From contig NZ_CP147505.1 of NCBI RefSeq assembly GCF_037201915.1, positions 1,860,001-1,924,000 on the forward strand: a stretch of 64,000 bases of DNA, in the 5' to 3' direction. Position numbers and translations under genes: made by a program. Below the pieces are notes generated by a model. That model had not been told where the DNA came from and ran no database searches. It saw nothing but the letters and a program-made list of their open reading frames with translations. Positions 43,448-52,301 of the stretch are shown here, one piece after another (the stretch's first letter is position 1; each line of letters starts with the position of its first letter). The DNA is from Haloplanus sp. CK5-1. GTDB taxonomy: Archaea > Halobacteriota > Halobacteria > Halobacteriales > Haloferacaceae.

Positions 43448-43732
43448 TTACGAGTCGTCGACGGCGAACGGCGAATCGTCGCGGTGGACGTAGTCGACCC
43501 GTCGGGCGCGGTCGGCGAGCTGGGTGAAGTAGTCGAGCGCGATGTTGGTGATCTCCCCGTCGGCCGCGAGTTTGAACCGGCCGTCGATGAAGCCGAGGTG
43601 TTCGGCCTTCTCGCCCAGCGGGTCGATCTTCAGCACCCACTCGGGACCGTTCGCGTTCAGCCAGTTCGCGATCTCGTTGCCCGTGATCGTGTCCCGGTCG
43701 AGCACCTCGTCCGATGGTTCGCTCTCGCTCAT
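43448..43732 (-). CDS. Conserved haloarchaeal protein, unknown function
   Basis: This 94-residue acidic protein contains TGNEIANWLNANGPEWVLKI and FIDGRFKLAADGEITNIALDYFTQLADRAR. It has no membrane segment, Cys pair or known domain. The GTTTAGTT element upstream sits at leaderless distance from ATG 43732. It may form a small alpha/beta fold. Neighbours give no clear functional link. Confidence 0.75.
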   Translation of the reverse strand: MSESEPSDEVLDRDTITGNEIANWLNANGPEWVLKIDPLGEKAEHLGFIDGRFKLAADGEITNIALDYFTQLADRARRVDYVHRDDSPFAVDDS

Positions 43733-43799
43733 CGTCCGGTGAAAGGACGGTGGTAACTAAACGTTGTTCCCCGAACGCGACCCCGAACCCCCGTTTCTG

Positions 43800-45107
43800 T
43801 CAGTCTCGAGCGACGTTCAGGTCCCGCTGGACGTCTTCGGTGAACGCGTCGTCGACGTCGATGGCGGTGCCCGTGTTCCGGATCGTGTTCGTCGCGACCA
43901 CGCCCGACGCTCCGGACCGGATACGGATGCCCGCGGCCTCGCAGTCGTTGATCGCGTTGCCCGTGACGGTGAAACTGTACGGGCGTCGCTCCTCGCGTGG
44001 GTCGGTGTCCGCGGCGTCTGCGGGCACCGTCCGGGAGATGAACCCGACCTCGCAGTTCTCGATCTGATTGCCCGAGACGGTGATGTCGTAGGACGTGGCC
44101 GCGGGCGTGCCGGCGACCGCCTCGCTGAGGTGGGTCTCCTTGTACTCGATTTCGATTCCCGCCTCGCCGCCGGGATCGCCGCCGAACTTGTTCAGATTCC
44201 GACAGACGTTGCCGACGATCGTCCCCTGTTGGGCCGGCGAACACGCGATCAGGCTGTGACCGCCGTCGAAGACGACGTTGCCCACGACGGCGAAGTTGCT
44301 GACGTTGTAGGTGGCGATGTTGTTGAACTTCATCCCCGAGACGCGGTTCTCGGCGACGACCACGTCGGTCGAACGCTTCAGGTCGCGGTCGCCCCCCTCG
44401 GGCGCGCCCCGACTCGTGATCCCGTACCAGTTCGGGTTCACTACCTCGTTGCCCCGGACGACCACGTTCTCACAGCCGGTGAAGGAGAGCGCCATCTGGA
44501 ACCCGTTGACCGTCCGGTTGTTCGCGATGAGGACGCCGGTGCAGTCGTCTGCCTGAACCGCGTGGCTGTCCAGTTGCGTGCCCGCACCGTCGAACTCGAC
44601 GTTCGTGACGGCGGCGTTGTCGCCGCGCACCCGGATCAGGTCGTGACCCCTCGGCAGGGGGTTCTCCTGGTCGTCGGTCGGGAGTGGATCGTCCCGGCGT
44701 CCGACCTGTGATCCGACGAAACGGGTTCCTCGCTGTCCCGTCAGCGCGGTGTCGTCCCCGAGGGTGGCCGGCCCGCCGAAGCGGAACGTGTCCGCGGCGG
44801 CGACGACGGTCCCGCCCCCGTCCGGGACGGCGTCGAAGGCGTACTGGAACGCCTCCTCGGCGTTGCCGTCCGCGGTCGTCCGGAACGCGACGCCGGTGCC
44901 GTCGGTGACGCGGTACTGGCCGTTCTCCCGGTAGACCAGAGACACCGCCCCGCTACGCACCGGATCGCTCCCCATCTGTGCCGCGCCGTTCCCGGTGAAC
45001 GCCCCGAGTCCGGCGGCCGATCCGACGCCCGCGACGAACGACCGGCGGGTCGACCGCCAGTCGGAGACGCGCGAGACGAGTCCCGTTTCGCTGGTGTCGT
45101 CTGCCAT
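43800..45107 (-). CDS. Tat-exported right-handed beta-helix protein
   Basis: This 435-residue protein starts with a twin-arginine signal (RR at 21-22 in STRRSFVAGVGSAAGLGAF). The rest is a series of short repeats such as TVVAENRVSGMKFNNIA, VVGNVVFDGGHSLIA and TVSGNQIENCEVGF, the parallel beta-helix pattern of NosD/pectate-lyase-like proteins. It is predicted to act outside the cell, perhaps on polysaccharide, but catalytic residues cannot be identified. ATG 45107 immediately follows an in-frame GTG. Confidence 0.85.
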   Translation of the reverse strand: MADDTSETGLVSRVSDWRSTRRSFVAGVGSAAGLGAFTGNGAAQMGSDPVRSGAVSLVYRENGQYRVTDGTGVAFRTTADGNAEEAFQYAFDAVPDGGGTVVAAADTFRFGGPATLGDDTALTGQRGTRFVGSQVGRRDDPLPTDDQENPLPRGHDLIRVRGDNAAVTNVEFDGAGTQLDSHAVQADDCTGVLIANNRTVNGFQMALSFTGCENVVVRGNEVVNPNWYGITSRGAPEGGDRDLKRSTDVVVAENRVSGMKFNNIATYNVSNFAVVGNVVFDGGHSLIACSPAQQGTIVGNVCRNLNKFGGDPGGEAGIEIEYKETHLSEAVAGTPAATSYDITVSGNQIENCEVGFISRTVPADAADTDPREERRPYSFTVTGNAINDCEAAGIRIRSGASGVVATNTIRNTGTAIDVDDAFTEDVQRDLNVARD

Positions 45108-45354
45108 CACGCAGACCTGTCCCCGATCCGATCATAACCCTATATAATAGCCGTCCGGACGGTCACCGCCGGGTCCCGAGCGGTCCGAACCTGGTACCGG
45201 CCCACCCCGATATCCACCACCACTCCGTGGGGAACAATAGCGCTACCGAGAGCCACGTTCGTCTCCCGACCGACACGAACCCCTCACACGACTACACCCC
45301 CGAATATATCAATATTACAATAGTTAATGTCCTCTCGGTCGCTTCGTTCGCGTG

Positions 45355-46533
45355 ATGTCGGAGAAACACTCCGGACGACGGCGACGATTCCTGAAACTAT
45401 CGGCGGCCGCCGTAGCGACCGGCCTGGCGGGTTGTGCCGGTGGGGCCGGCGGTGGCGGGAGCGAAAGCGGAAGCAACGACGTCAGCGGCGGGTCGGGGTC
45501 GGGCGACTCGATGCTCGCGGACGCATCGAGTTTCGACCCCGCCGACCCGGGCTGGGAGGAGAACAACTACCTTTCGGGGCCGCTGATCGATTCCGGGTAC
45601 GAGCGCGGCGGTCAGTCGGACCTCGAGAGTATGAGCAATCGGGAGGTAGAGGAGGTGCCCCACGGCGACCCGGTCCGGGACTCCCCTGAGGACGAGAGCG
45701 AGTATCTCGACCCCGATACGCTGATCTTCACCGAGAGCCCAAGCGAGGACGTCGAGGGCCGCTACGAGGAAGACTTCCAGGCTGTCTTCGACCGCATCGA
45801 GGAGGAGACGGGCAAGCCGGTCGAGTACAACCGGGTCAACAGCTACGCCGCCTCCGTCGAGGCGATGCGCTCCGAACGCGCACACATCGCCAACTTCTCG
45901 ACCGGGACAACGTGTTTCGCGGTCAACCTCTGTGGCGCGGTGCCCTTCGCGGCCGGCGTCGCCCCGGACGGTGCCTTCGGCTACCGCCTGTTCGCCACGA
46001 CGCGGGCCGATGCGAGCAGTATCCAGTCCGTCGAGGACTTCGCGGACGACGACGTCCGGATGGCCCACGCCGAACCGGCCTCGAACTCCGGCCACCAGGC
46101 CCCCTCGGCGCTGTTCGACCAGTACTTCGACGTGACTGCGGGCGAGGACTACGAGATCAACTTCTCGGGCGGCCACTCCCAGACCACCCGCGGTATCGCC
46201 GCCGGCGACTACGACGCCGGCCCGATCTGTTCGACCTGTTTCAAGGACACCGTCGAGGGCGACAGCAACCTCGGCTACGACGACTTCAAGGTCGTCTGGG
46301 CGTCCGCCCCGTTCCCCAACGGTCCGATCGCCTACCGCTACAATCTCCACCCGGACATCGTCGAGGGCATCGAGGCGGCGTGGCTCGACTCCGACTTCGC
46401 GGGAACCACCTACGCCGACCGCACCGGCTACGACGAGTACGTCCCCGTCGAGTACCGGCGACACTGGTACGACATCATGGTCATCCAGCGGTACAACGGC
46501 GTCGAGTATACGCAGAGCGCCCTGAGCGAATGA
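45355..46533 (+). CDS. phnD: Phosphate/phosphonate ABC transporter substrate-binding lipoprotein
   Basis: This 392-residue protein has a Tat-type signal ([16 protein letters not shown]) and lipobox LAGC with Cys27, so it is a membrane-anchored binding protein. A Gly/Ser linker follows. The body has a PhnD-type type-2 binding fold: [43 protein letters not shown] and [19 protein letters not shown]. Its stop overlaps the ATP-binding gene. In haloarchaea such systems may import phosphate or phosphite as well as phosphonate. Confidence 0.92.
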   Translation: MSEKHSGRRRRFLKLSAAAVATGLAGCAGGAGGGGSESGSNDVSGGSGSGDSMLADASSFDPADPGWEENNYLSGPLIDSGYERGGQSDLESMSNREVEEVPHGDPVRDSPEDESEYLDPDTLIFTESPSEDVEGRYEEDFQAVFDRIEEETGKPVEYNRVNSYAASVEAMRSERAHIANFSTGTTCFAVNLCGAVPFAAGVAPDGAFGYRLFATTRADASSIQSVEDFADDDVRMAHAEPASNSGHQAPSALFDQYFDVTAGEDYEINFSGGHSQTTRGIAAGDYDAGPICSTCFKDTVEGDSNLGYDDFKVVWASAPFPNGPIAYRYNLHPDIVEGIEAAWLDSDFAGTTYADRTGYDEYVPVEYRRHWYDIMVIQRYNGVEYTQSALSE

Positions 46534-47372
46534 CCCTCGAAGCGATCGACCTGTCGAAGACGTACCCGACCGGCGACGAGGCGCTGCGGGGCGTCAGCCT
46601 CTCGATCGAGGGGAGCGAGACGGTGGCGATGATCGGTCCCAGCGGCGCTGGCAAGAGCACGTTCGTCCGGTGTGTCAACCGCCTCACGGAGCCGACGAGC
46701 GGCACGCTTCGCCTCGACGGGACGGAGCTGACGGCACTCGACGCGGACGGACTCCGGGCGGCCCGCCGCGACATCGGGATGATCTTCCAGGAGTACAACC
46801 TCGTCGAACGGCTCACCGTGATGGAGAACGTCCTCACCGGTCGGTTGGGCTACGTCTCGGCTTGGCGTGCGTTCCGGCGCGACTTCCCACCCGAGGACGT
46901 CGAGCGTGCCTACGAGATCCTCGACCGCGTCGGCCTCGGCGACATGGAGGACAAGCGCGTCGACGAACTCTCCGGCGGGCAGCGCCAACGGGTCGGCATC
47001 GCGCGAGCCGTGATCCAGCAGCCGAAGATCCTGCTGGTCGACGAGCCAACCTCCAGCCTCGACCCCGAGACGTCGAACACGGTGATGGACCTCCTCACCG
47101 ACATCGCGGCCGAGCGGGGCATCCCCGTCCTGATCAACATCCACGAGGTCGACCTCGCACTGGAACACGCCGACCGCGTCGTCGGGCTCCACGACGGCGA
47201 ACTCGTCTTCGAGGGGACGCCCGGGGACTTGGACGAGACGGCGCTCGGTCGGGTCTACCGCGGCGAGGAACCCCCCGATTCGGAGGTGTCGGAGCCGACG
47301 GACGATCCGTCGTCGGGGCCGACACTCGGCGTCCCCGAACAGCCGGATCGGTCGATTCCGGGAGGGTCTTGA
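46530..47372 (+). CDS. phnC: Phosphate/phosphonate ABC transporter ATP-binding protein
   Basis: This 280-residue ATPase energises the importer. Walker A is [14 protein letters not shown], the signature is [15 protein letters not shown] and Walker B is [13 protein letters not shown], with the switch His in INIHEVDLA. It has a C-terminal Pro/Asp/Ser-rich tail of about 30 residues beyond the usual family end. Its start overlaps the phnD stop (ATGA). It is followed by the two permease genes. Confidence 0.95.
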   Translation: MTLEAIDLSKTYPTGDEALRGVSLSIEGSETVAMIGPSGAGKSTFVRCVNRLTEPTSGTLRLDGTELTALDADGLRAARRDIGMIFQEYNLVERLTVMENVLTGRLGYVSAWRAFRRDFPPEDVERAYEILDRVGLGDMEDKRVDELSGGQRQRVGIARAVIQQPKILLVDEPTSSLDPETSNTVMDLLTDIAAERGIPVLINIHEVDLALEHADRVVGLHDGELVFEGTPGDLDETALGRVYRGEEPPDSEVSEPTDDPSSGPTLGVPEQPDRSIPGGS

Positions 47373-47373
47373 C

Positions 47374-48174
47374 GTGGCCGCCGGCGAACGAACCTGGCAG
47401 CGACCCAGCGTCTTCGGCCGTCGCGAGATCAAGTGGGGCGTCTACGCGGCCGTCGTCGCCTTCTTCGCGTGGTCCGCGCTGGGGATCGGTGCGGACCCCT
47501 CGCGGATCGTCCGGGGGCTGGGCCGAGGCGTGACGCTTCTGGGAGACTTCTTCCCGCCGGACGCGACGCCGAGACAGGCACAGCGCATCGTCGACAAGAT
47601 GATCGAGAGCGTCGCGATGGCGATGGTGGCGACGGTCACCGGTATCGCACTCAGCGTCCCGATAGCCTTCATGGCGGCGGAGAACCTCTCACCCACGCCG
47701 CTGTACTACCTCAACCGCGGGTTCATCTCCATCTCGCGGGCGTTCAACGCCATCATCGTCGCCATCCTCGTCGTGAAGGCGGTGGGACTCGGCCCGCTTG
47801 CCGGCATCGTCACGATCACGTTCAAGACGGTCGGCTTCTTCTCGAAACTGCTCGCGGAGGACATCGAAGACATCGACGGGGGGAGCGTCGACGCGGTCCG
47901 CGCGGCCGGCGCGTCGCCCCTCCAGACGCTGCTGTACGGCGTCGTCCCACAGATCGTTCCGCGCTTTGCCGGGCTGTCGGTCTACCGCTGGGACATCAAC
48001 ATCCGCACCTCGACCGTCGTCGGCATCGTCGGCGCTGGCGGCATCGGATCGGTCCTGCTCACCGCATTCAACCGCTACGACTACCAGTACGTCTCGGCGA
48101 TCCTGCTCGCCATCGTTCTGGTCGTCCTCGTCGCGGAGGGCGTGAGCGCGGTCGTCAGACGGAGGTACCAGTGA
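47374..48174 (+). CDS. phnE: PhnE-type ABC permease (first)
   Basis: This 266-residue inner-membrane permease has about six hydrophobic segments, beginning WGVYAAVVAFFAWSALGIG. The EAA-like loop is AVRAAGASPLQTLLYGVVPQ, which contacts the ATPase. It starts at GTG 47374, one base after the phnC stop. The final YRWDINIRTSTVVGIVGAGGIG segment is characteristic of PhnE. It is paired with a second, distinct permease. Confidence 0.92.
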   Translation: MAAGERTWQRPSVFGRREIKWGVYAAVVAFFAWSALGIGADPSRIVRGLGRGVTLLGDFFPPDATPRQAQRIVDKMIESVAMAMVATVTGIALSVPIAFMAAENLSPTPLYYLNRGFISISRAFNAIIVAILVVKAVGLGPLAGIVTITFKTVGFFSKLLAEDIEDIDGGSVDAVRAAGASPLQTLLYGVVPQIVPRFAGLSVYRWDINIRTSTVVGIVGAGGIGSVLLTAFNRYDYQYVSAILLAIVLVVLVAEGVSAVVRRRYQ

Positions 48175-48968
48175 TGTCGGGGGAGACCCGCAGTTGGGAG
48201 CGGTTCGATCGCCGCCGTCGACTCGGCCGCTCGATCGGCTGGCTCGTCGCGCTGGTCGTCTTCGTCGGCTCGTGGCAGTTCCTCGACATGGATCTGGTCG
48301 CAGCGGAGACGGTCCCACGGGAAGTGAACGACCTGCTGACGCGGATGTACCCGCCCGACGTGGCCTACGCGGGCGACATCGTCGCCCCGCTTATCGAGAC
48401 GCTCCACATCGCCGCGCTCGGCACCGCCGGGGCGTTGGTACTCGCAGTGCCGGTCGCCCTCCTCGCCGCCGAGAACACGACGCCCAACCGCGCGACCTAC
48501 TGGCTCGGGAAGGTGATCGTCACCGTCAGTCGCTCGGTGAACACCATCATCTGGGCACTCGTCTTCGTGGTGGTGTTCGGCTCCGGCCCGCTCGCCGGTG
48601 CCGTCGCCATCGCCTTTCGCTCGGTCGGCTTCCTCGGCAAACTCCTCGGTGAAGAGATCGAGGAGATCGACTTCGGGCAGGTCGAGGCGGTCCGTGCGGC
48701 CGGTGCGTCGCCAGTCCAGACACTCCTGTACGGCATCCTCCCACAGGTGAAGCCGGCACTAGTCGGGCTGTCGGTCTACCGCTGGGACATCAACGTCCGG
48801 GACTCGACGATCCTCGGGTTCGTCGGGGCCGGCGGGATCGGCGTTCAACTGTTCCGGGCGGTCAACGCCTTCGCCTGGGGGTCCGTGGCGACGATCCTCC
48901 TCGTGATCCTCGGCGTCGTGATCGCGAGCGAAGTGATATCCGCGTACGCACGGGGGCTGGTCCGATAG
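48174..48968 (+). CDS. phnE: PhnE-type ABC permease (second)
   Basis: This 264-residue permease is similar in layout to the preceding one. Segments include AVRAAGASPVQTLLYGILPQ and YRWDINVRDSTILGFVGAGGIG, but the N-terminal part differs clearly. ATG 48174 overlaps the previous stop. The two permeases probably form a heterodimer in the phnD-C-E-E importer. They look like an old tandem duplication. Confidence 0.92.
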   Translation: MSGETRSWERFDRRRRLGRSIGWLVALVVFVGSWQFLDMDLVAAETVPREVNDLLTRMYPPDVAYAGDIVAPLIETLHIAALGTAGALVLAVPVALLAAENTTPNRATYWLGKVIVTVSRSVNTIIWALVFVVVFGSGPLAGAVAIAFRSVGFLGKLLGEEIEEIDFGQVEAVRAAGASPVQTLLYGILPQVKPALVGLSVYRWDINVRDSTILGFVGAGGIGVQLFRAVNAFAWGSVATILLVILGVVIASEVISAYARGLVR

Positions 48969-49007
48969 CGTGACGATCATCAGCCTCCACCGGCTACTGG
49001 TGATCGG

Positions 49008-49706
49008 ATGACGCCACCGAGATCGTACGGCGACGCTGCGACCGACGGTCACGCCCTGCTGTTCGACATGGACGGCGTCCTGATCGAGGGCCGTGGGGCC
49101 GACGACGCGGTCCACGAACGCGCCCGCGACGACGCGCTCCGAGCGTTCGACGTCGAGGTGCCGGACCACCACCGCCCGGCGCTCGCGAGCTACGAGTACA
49201 CGGAGGCCTTCGTCGAGGCGTGTCGGGCCGTCGACCTCGATCCGGTCGAGTTCTACGCCGCCCGCGAGCGACACAGTGCCCGCCGGATCGTCGACCGACT
49301 CCGAGCCGGCGAACGCGGCCTCTACCCCGACGTCGACGCGCTCGATCCGATCGCCGACCGTCACCACCTCGGCCTCGTCAGCAACAACTACCATCCGGCC
49401 GTCGAGTTCGTCGTCGATCACCACGGCCTCGACGCGTTCTCCTTCGCCCGCGGCCGCGAGCCGGGGGTCGAGGGCTTCCGCCGCCGCAAGCCCGACCCCC
49501 ACTACCTGTTCGAGGGACTCGACGCCCTCGACGCCGAGGCGGGCTACTACGTCGGCGACCGCGAGACCGACCTCCTCGCGGCCGAACGCGCCGGTCTCGA
49601 GGGCGTGTTCGTCCGGCGCGACCACAACGTCGAGACACGTCTGGGCGTCGAGCCGGCCCACGAGATCGACTCGCTGTCGGACCTCGGCGATCTGCTCGAC
49701 CGGTGA
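49008..49706 (+). CDS. HAD-family hydrolase
   Basis: This 232-residue haloacid-dehalogenase-fold phosphatase has motif I ALLFDMDGVLIEG (catalytic Asp), motif II LGLVSNNYHP, a Lys in RRRKPDPHYLF (motif III) and GYYVGDRETDLLAAERAG (motif IV). A helical cap lies between residues 30 and 110. It resembles phosphoglycolate phosphatase-like enzymes. It follows the phn transporter by 39 nt, so a role in releasing phosphate is possible but not shown. Confidence 0.9.
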   Translation: MTPPRSYGDAATDGHALLFDMDGVLIEGRGADDAVHERARDDALRAFDVEVPDHHRPALASYEYTEAFVEACRAVDLDPVEFYAARERHSARRIVDRLRAGERGLYPDVDALDPIADRHHLGLVSNNYHPAVEFVVDHHGLDAFSFARGREPGVEGFRRRKPDPHYLFEGLDALDAEAGYYVGDRETDLLAAERAGLEGVFVRRDHNVETRLGVEPAHEIDSLSDLGDLLDR

Positions 49707-49762
49707 CCACGCGGGACCCCAACCTATAAGATCGACCCCTCCGTCTTCTATAACGAAAGACC

Positions 49763-49918
49763 ATGAATAATACTGGTCGGGACGGCTGCCCACTCTGTCC
49801 GCACGCGGTGTCCGGTCTCGAGGAACTCAGACTCCACCTGCAGGTCGACCACCGGAAGAGTGCGGTCGTCGACGAGTACGTCGACCGGCTCGACCGGTCG
49901 CCCGCAGTGTCCCCCTGA
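49763..49918 (+). CDS. 51-residue C2H2 zinc-finger protein
   Basis: The frame from ATG 49763 encodes 51 residues. It has a classic Cys-X2-Cys-X12-His-X4-His finger: CPLCPHAVSGLEELRL through HLQVDH (Cys9, Cys12, His25, His30), with Leu residues in the finger core. A CTATAAG element at about 49724-49730 precedes the ATG by a usable distance. Small zinc-finger proteins are common in haloarchaea and often act in regulation. The gene ends 3 nt before the mutase gene on the other strand. Confidence 0.75.
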   Translation: MNNTGRDGCPLCPHAVSGLEELRLHLQVDHRKSAVVDEYVDRLDRSPAVSP

Positions 49919-49921
49919 CGC

Positions 49922-51598
49922 CTACATTCCGGGCTGGTACTCCCCGAACTCCTCGCGGAGGGCGTTCGATATCTCGCCGACCGACGCGTACGCCTTGACC
50001 GCGTCGACGATGGGCGGGAGGAGGTTGTCGTCGCCGCGGGCCGTCTCCCGCACCGCGGCGAGGGCTGCCTCGACCGCCTCGTCGTCGCGTTCGGCCCGCA
50101 CCGTCTCCAGTCGATCGACCTGTCGGCGTTCGTCCTCCTCGGTGACCTCCTCCAGATCGACCTCGGGGTCCTCGTCGACCTGGTACTCGTTGACGCCGAC
50201 GATGATCCGCTTGCCCTCCTCGATCTCCTGTTGGCGGTCGAACGCCACGTCCTGAATCCGTCCCTGTACCCACTGGGACTTCACCGCGTCGAGCATCCCC
50301 CCGCGGTCGTCGACCTCGTCGAGGATGTCGAACGCCTCCGCCTCGAGGTCGTCGGTGAGCGCCTCGACGTAGTAACTCCCCGCGAGGGGGTCGATCGTGT
50401 CGGCCGCGCCGGACTCGTGGGCGAGGATCTGCTGGGTGCGAAGCGCCGTCCGGACGCTCTTCTCGGTCGGCAGCGACAGCGCCTCGTCCTTGCCGTTGGT
50501 GTGGAGGCTCTGCGTGCCGCCCAGGACGGCCGCGAGCGCCTGGTAGGCCACCCGGACGACGTTGTTGTCGATCTGTTGGGCCGTCAGCGTCGACCCGCCG
50601 GTCTGGGTGTGGAACTTCAACTGCTTGGACTTGGGGTTCTCCGCGCCGAAGCGCTCCTCCATGATCTTCGCCCACATCCGCCGGGCCGCCCGGAACTTCG
50701 CCACCTCCTCGAAGATGTTGTTGTGGGCGTTGAAGAAAAAGGAGAGCTGTGGGGCGAACTCGTCGACGTCGAGGCCGGCGTCGAGGGCGGCGTTCACGTA
50801 CTCGATGCCGTTGCCGAGGGTGAACGCAATCTCCTGTGCGGCCGTGGACCCGGCCTCGCGGATGTGGTACCCCGAGATGGAGATGGTGTTGAACTTCGGC
50901 GTCTCCGCCGCACAGAACTCGAAGATGTCGGTGATCAGGCGCATCGACGGCTCGGGGGGGTAGATGTAGAGGTTGCGCGCGATGTACTCCTTCATGATGT
51001 CGTTCTGGATGGTCCCCCGCAGTTCCGACCGGTCGACACCCTGTTGGTCGCCGATGGCAACGTACATCGCCAGCAGGATCGCCGCCGGCGCGTTGATCGT
51101 CATGCTCGTCGACACCTCGGAGAGCGGGATGCCGTCGAACACCGTCTCCATGTCCCGCAGCGTGTCGATGGCGACGCCCGACTTGCCCACCTCGCCTGCG
51201 GCCATCGCGGCGTCGGAGTCGTATCCCATCTGGGTCGGCAGGTCGAACGCCATCGAGAGGCCGGTCTGTCCCTCGTCGAGCAGGTAGTTGAACCGCTCGT
51301 TGGTCTCGGCAGCCGTTCCCATGCCCGCGTACTGGCGCATCGTCCACAGGCGGCCGCGGTACATCGTCGAGTAGACGCCGCGGGTGTACGGCTCCTCGCC
51401 CGGGACACCCACGTCCTCGCGGTAGTCCAGATCGGCGACGTCGGCCGGCGTGTAGAGGGGATCGACTTCCTGCCCGCCCGTGTCGGTCGTGAAGACGTCC
51501 TTGCGTTCCCCGAACCGATCCACGGTCGGCCCGTACGAGTCGGCCTCCCAGTCGGCCTTGGCCTCGCGGATGGTGTCGAGATCGTCGGGGTCGAACAT
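49922..51598 (-). CDS. mcmA1: Methylmalonyl-CoA mutase large (alpha) subunit
   Basis: This 558-residue subunit of the B12 enzyme isomerises methylmalonyl-CoA and succinyl-CoA. The substrate barrel is recognisable ([50 protein letters not shown]). The cobalamin-binding DxHxxG domain is absent, as usual when a separate small subunit exists; that gene is not in the window. ATG 51598 is preceded by AGTATAAG at leaderless distance, which decides against the longer start at 51679. Confidence 0.96.
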   Translation of the reverse strand: MFDPDDLDTIREAKADWEADSYGPTVDRFGERKDVFTTDTGGQEVDPLYTPADVADLDYREDVGVPGEEPYTRGVYSTMYRGRLWTMRQYAGMGTAAETNERFNYLLDEGQTGLSMAFDLPTQMGYDSDAAMAAGEVGKSGVAIDTLRDMETVFDGIPLSEVSTSMTINAPAAILLAMYVAIGDQQGVDRSELRGTIQNDIMKEYIARNLYIYPPEPSMRLITDIFEFCAAETPKFNTISISGYHIREAGSTAAQEIAFTLGNGIEYVNAALDAGLDVDEFAPQLSFFFNAHNNIFEEVAKFRAARRMWAKIMEERFGAENPKSKQLKFHTQTGGSTLTAQQIDNNVVRVAYQALAAVLGGTQSLHTNGKDEALSLPTEKSVRTALRTQQILAHESGAADTIDPLAGSYYVEALTDDLEAEAFDILDEVDDRGGMLDAVKSQWVQGRIQDVAFDRQQEIEEGKRIIVGVNEYQVDEDPEVDLEEVTEEDERRQVDRLETVRAERDDEAVEAALAAVRETARGDDNLLPPIVDAVKAYASVGEISNALREEFGEYQPGM

Positions 51599-51753
51599 AC
51601 CCGGGTCGAGGAGTGCCGCGAACTTATACTGTTGGCTGCCCGTCGGCCGGGATCCTCGACACGGCCCACTGGCTGGCATCTCGGAACCGGGACGGTCGAC
51701 AGCACTGCGCCGTCGACTGCGACGGTTCCCGCCAGTTGAGAATCTGCGGTGCG

Positions 51754-51767
51754 GTTACGTTCGTAAC
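51754..51767. repeat. Palindrome GTTACG-TT-CGTAAC between mcmA1 and the SHOCT gene
   Basis: Six-base arms are perfect reverse complements with a 2-nt spacer. It lies in the divergent region, about 30 nt upstream of ATG 51797. It is a possible dimeric regulator site. Nothing else in the sequence identifies the binding protein. Confidence 0.45.
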
Positions 51768-51796
51768 ACGCTGACTGACAGGTGGAGGCAAGGCCA

Positions 51797-52132
51797 ATGG
51801 AATTTCAGACACACGCGCCGATCGACGCCCTCGCACAGGTACAGCCCGGGCCACACGGCCCCCACCCCGGGCCACACTGGGGCGGTGGACCGATGAGCGG
51901 CGGGGCGATGGGCGGCGCGGGTGCAGTCGGCGGGTTCGGTGGCTGGCTCGCGCTCCTGTTCGTCGGCCTCCTGCTCGCCGCGCTCGTCGCCGCGCTGGCG
52001 TACGCGTGGACCCGTAGTGCGGATCGCGGTGACGACGGGGCGATGGCCACCCTCCGCGAGCGGTACGCCGCCGGCGACCTCGACGACGAGGAGTTCGGCC
52101 GTCGACGGGAGCAGCTCCTCGACGGTGACTAG
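51797..52132 (+). CDS. SHOCT-domain single-pass membrane protein
   Basis: This 111-residue protein has a Gly/Pro/His-rich N-terminus (QPGPHGPHPGPHWGGG), one transmembrane helix (WLALLFVGLLLAALVAALAYAW) and a C-terminal SHOCT module (TLRERYAAGDLDDEEFGRRREQLL). SHOCT modules mediate oligomerisation in many unrelated proteins. The His-rich segment could bind metal or face the outside. GTGGAGG before the ATG is a good ribosome site, choosing 51797 over GTG 51782. Function unknown. Confidence 0.82.
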   Translation: MEFQTHAPIDALAQVQPGPHGPHPGPHWGGGPMSGGAMGGAGAVGGFGGWLALLFVGLLLAALVAALAYAWTRSADRGDDGAMATLRERYAAGDLDDEEFGRRREQLLDGD

Positions 52133-52301
52133 CCTCCGAGCGCGAGCCGATCGTCCCGCGGCCTCCGATTTTCTCGGCTGATAATTTCCCCGGTCGGTTT
52201 TTCACCGTCGAATGTTCCCCAGCTGATATGCGCGAACGGACCGAATCAGCGGTTGCCCCGGGGTGCTCACGGCCGATCCGATCGGCGGAGGAGGTGGATC
52301 G

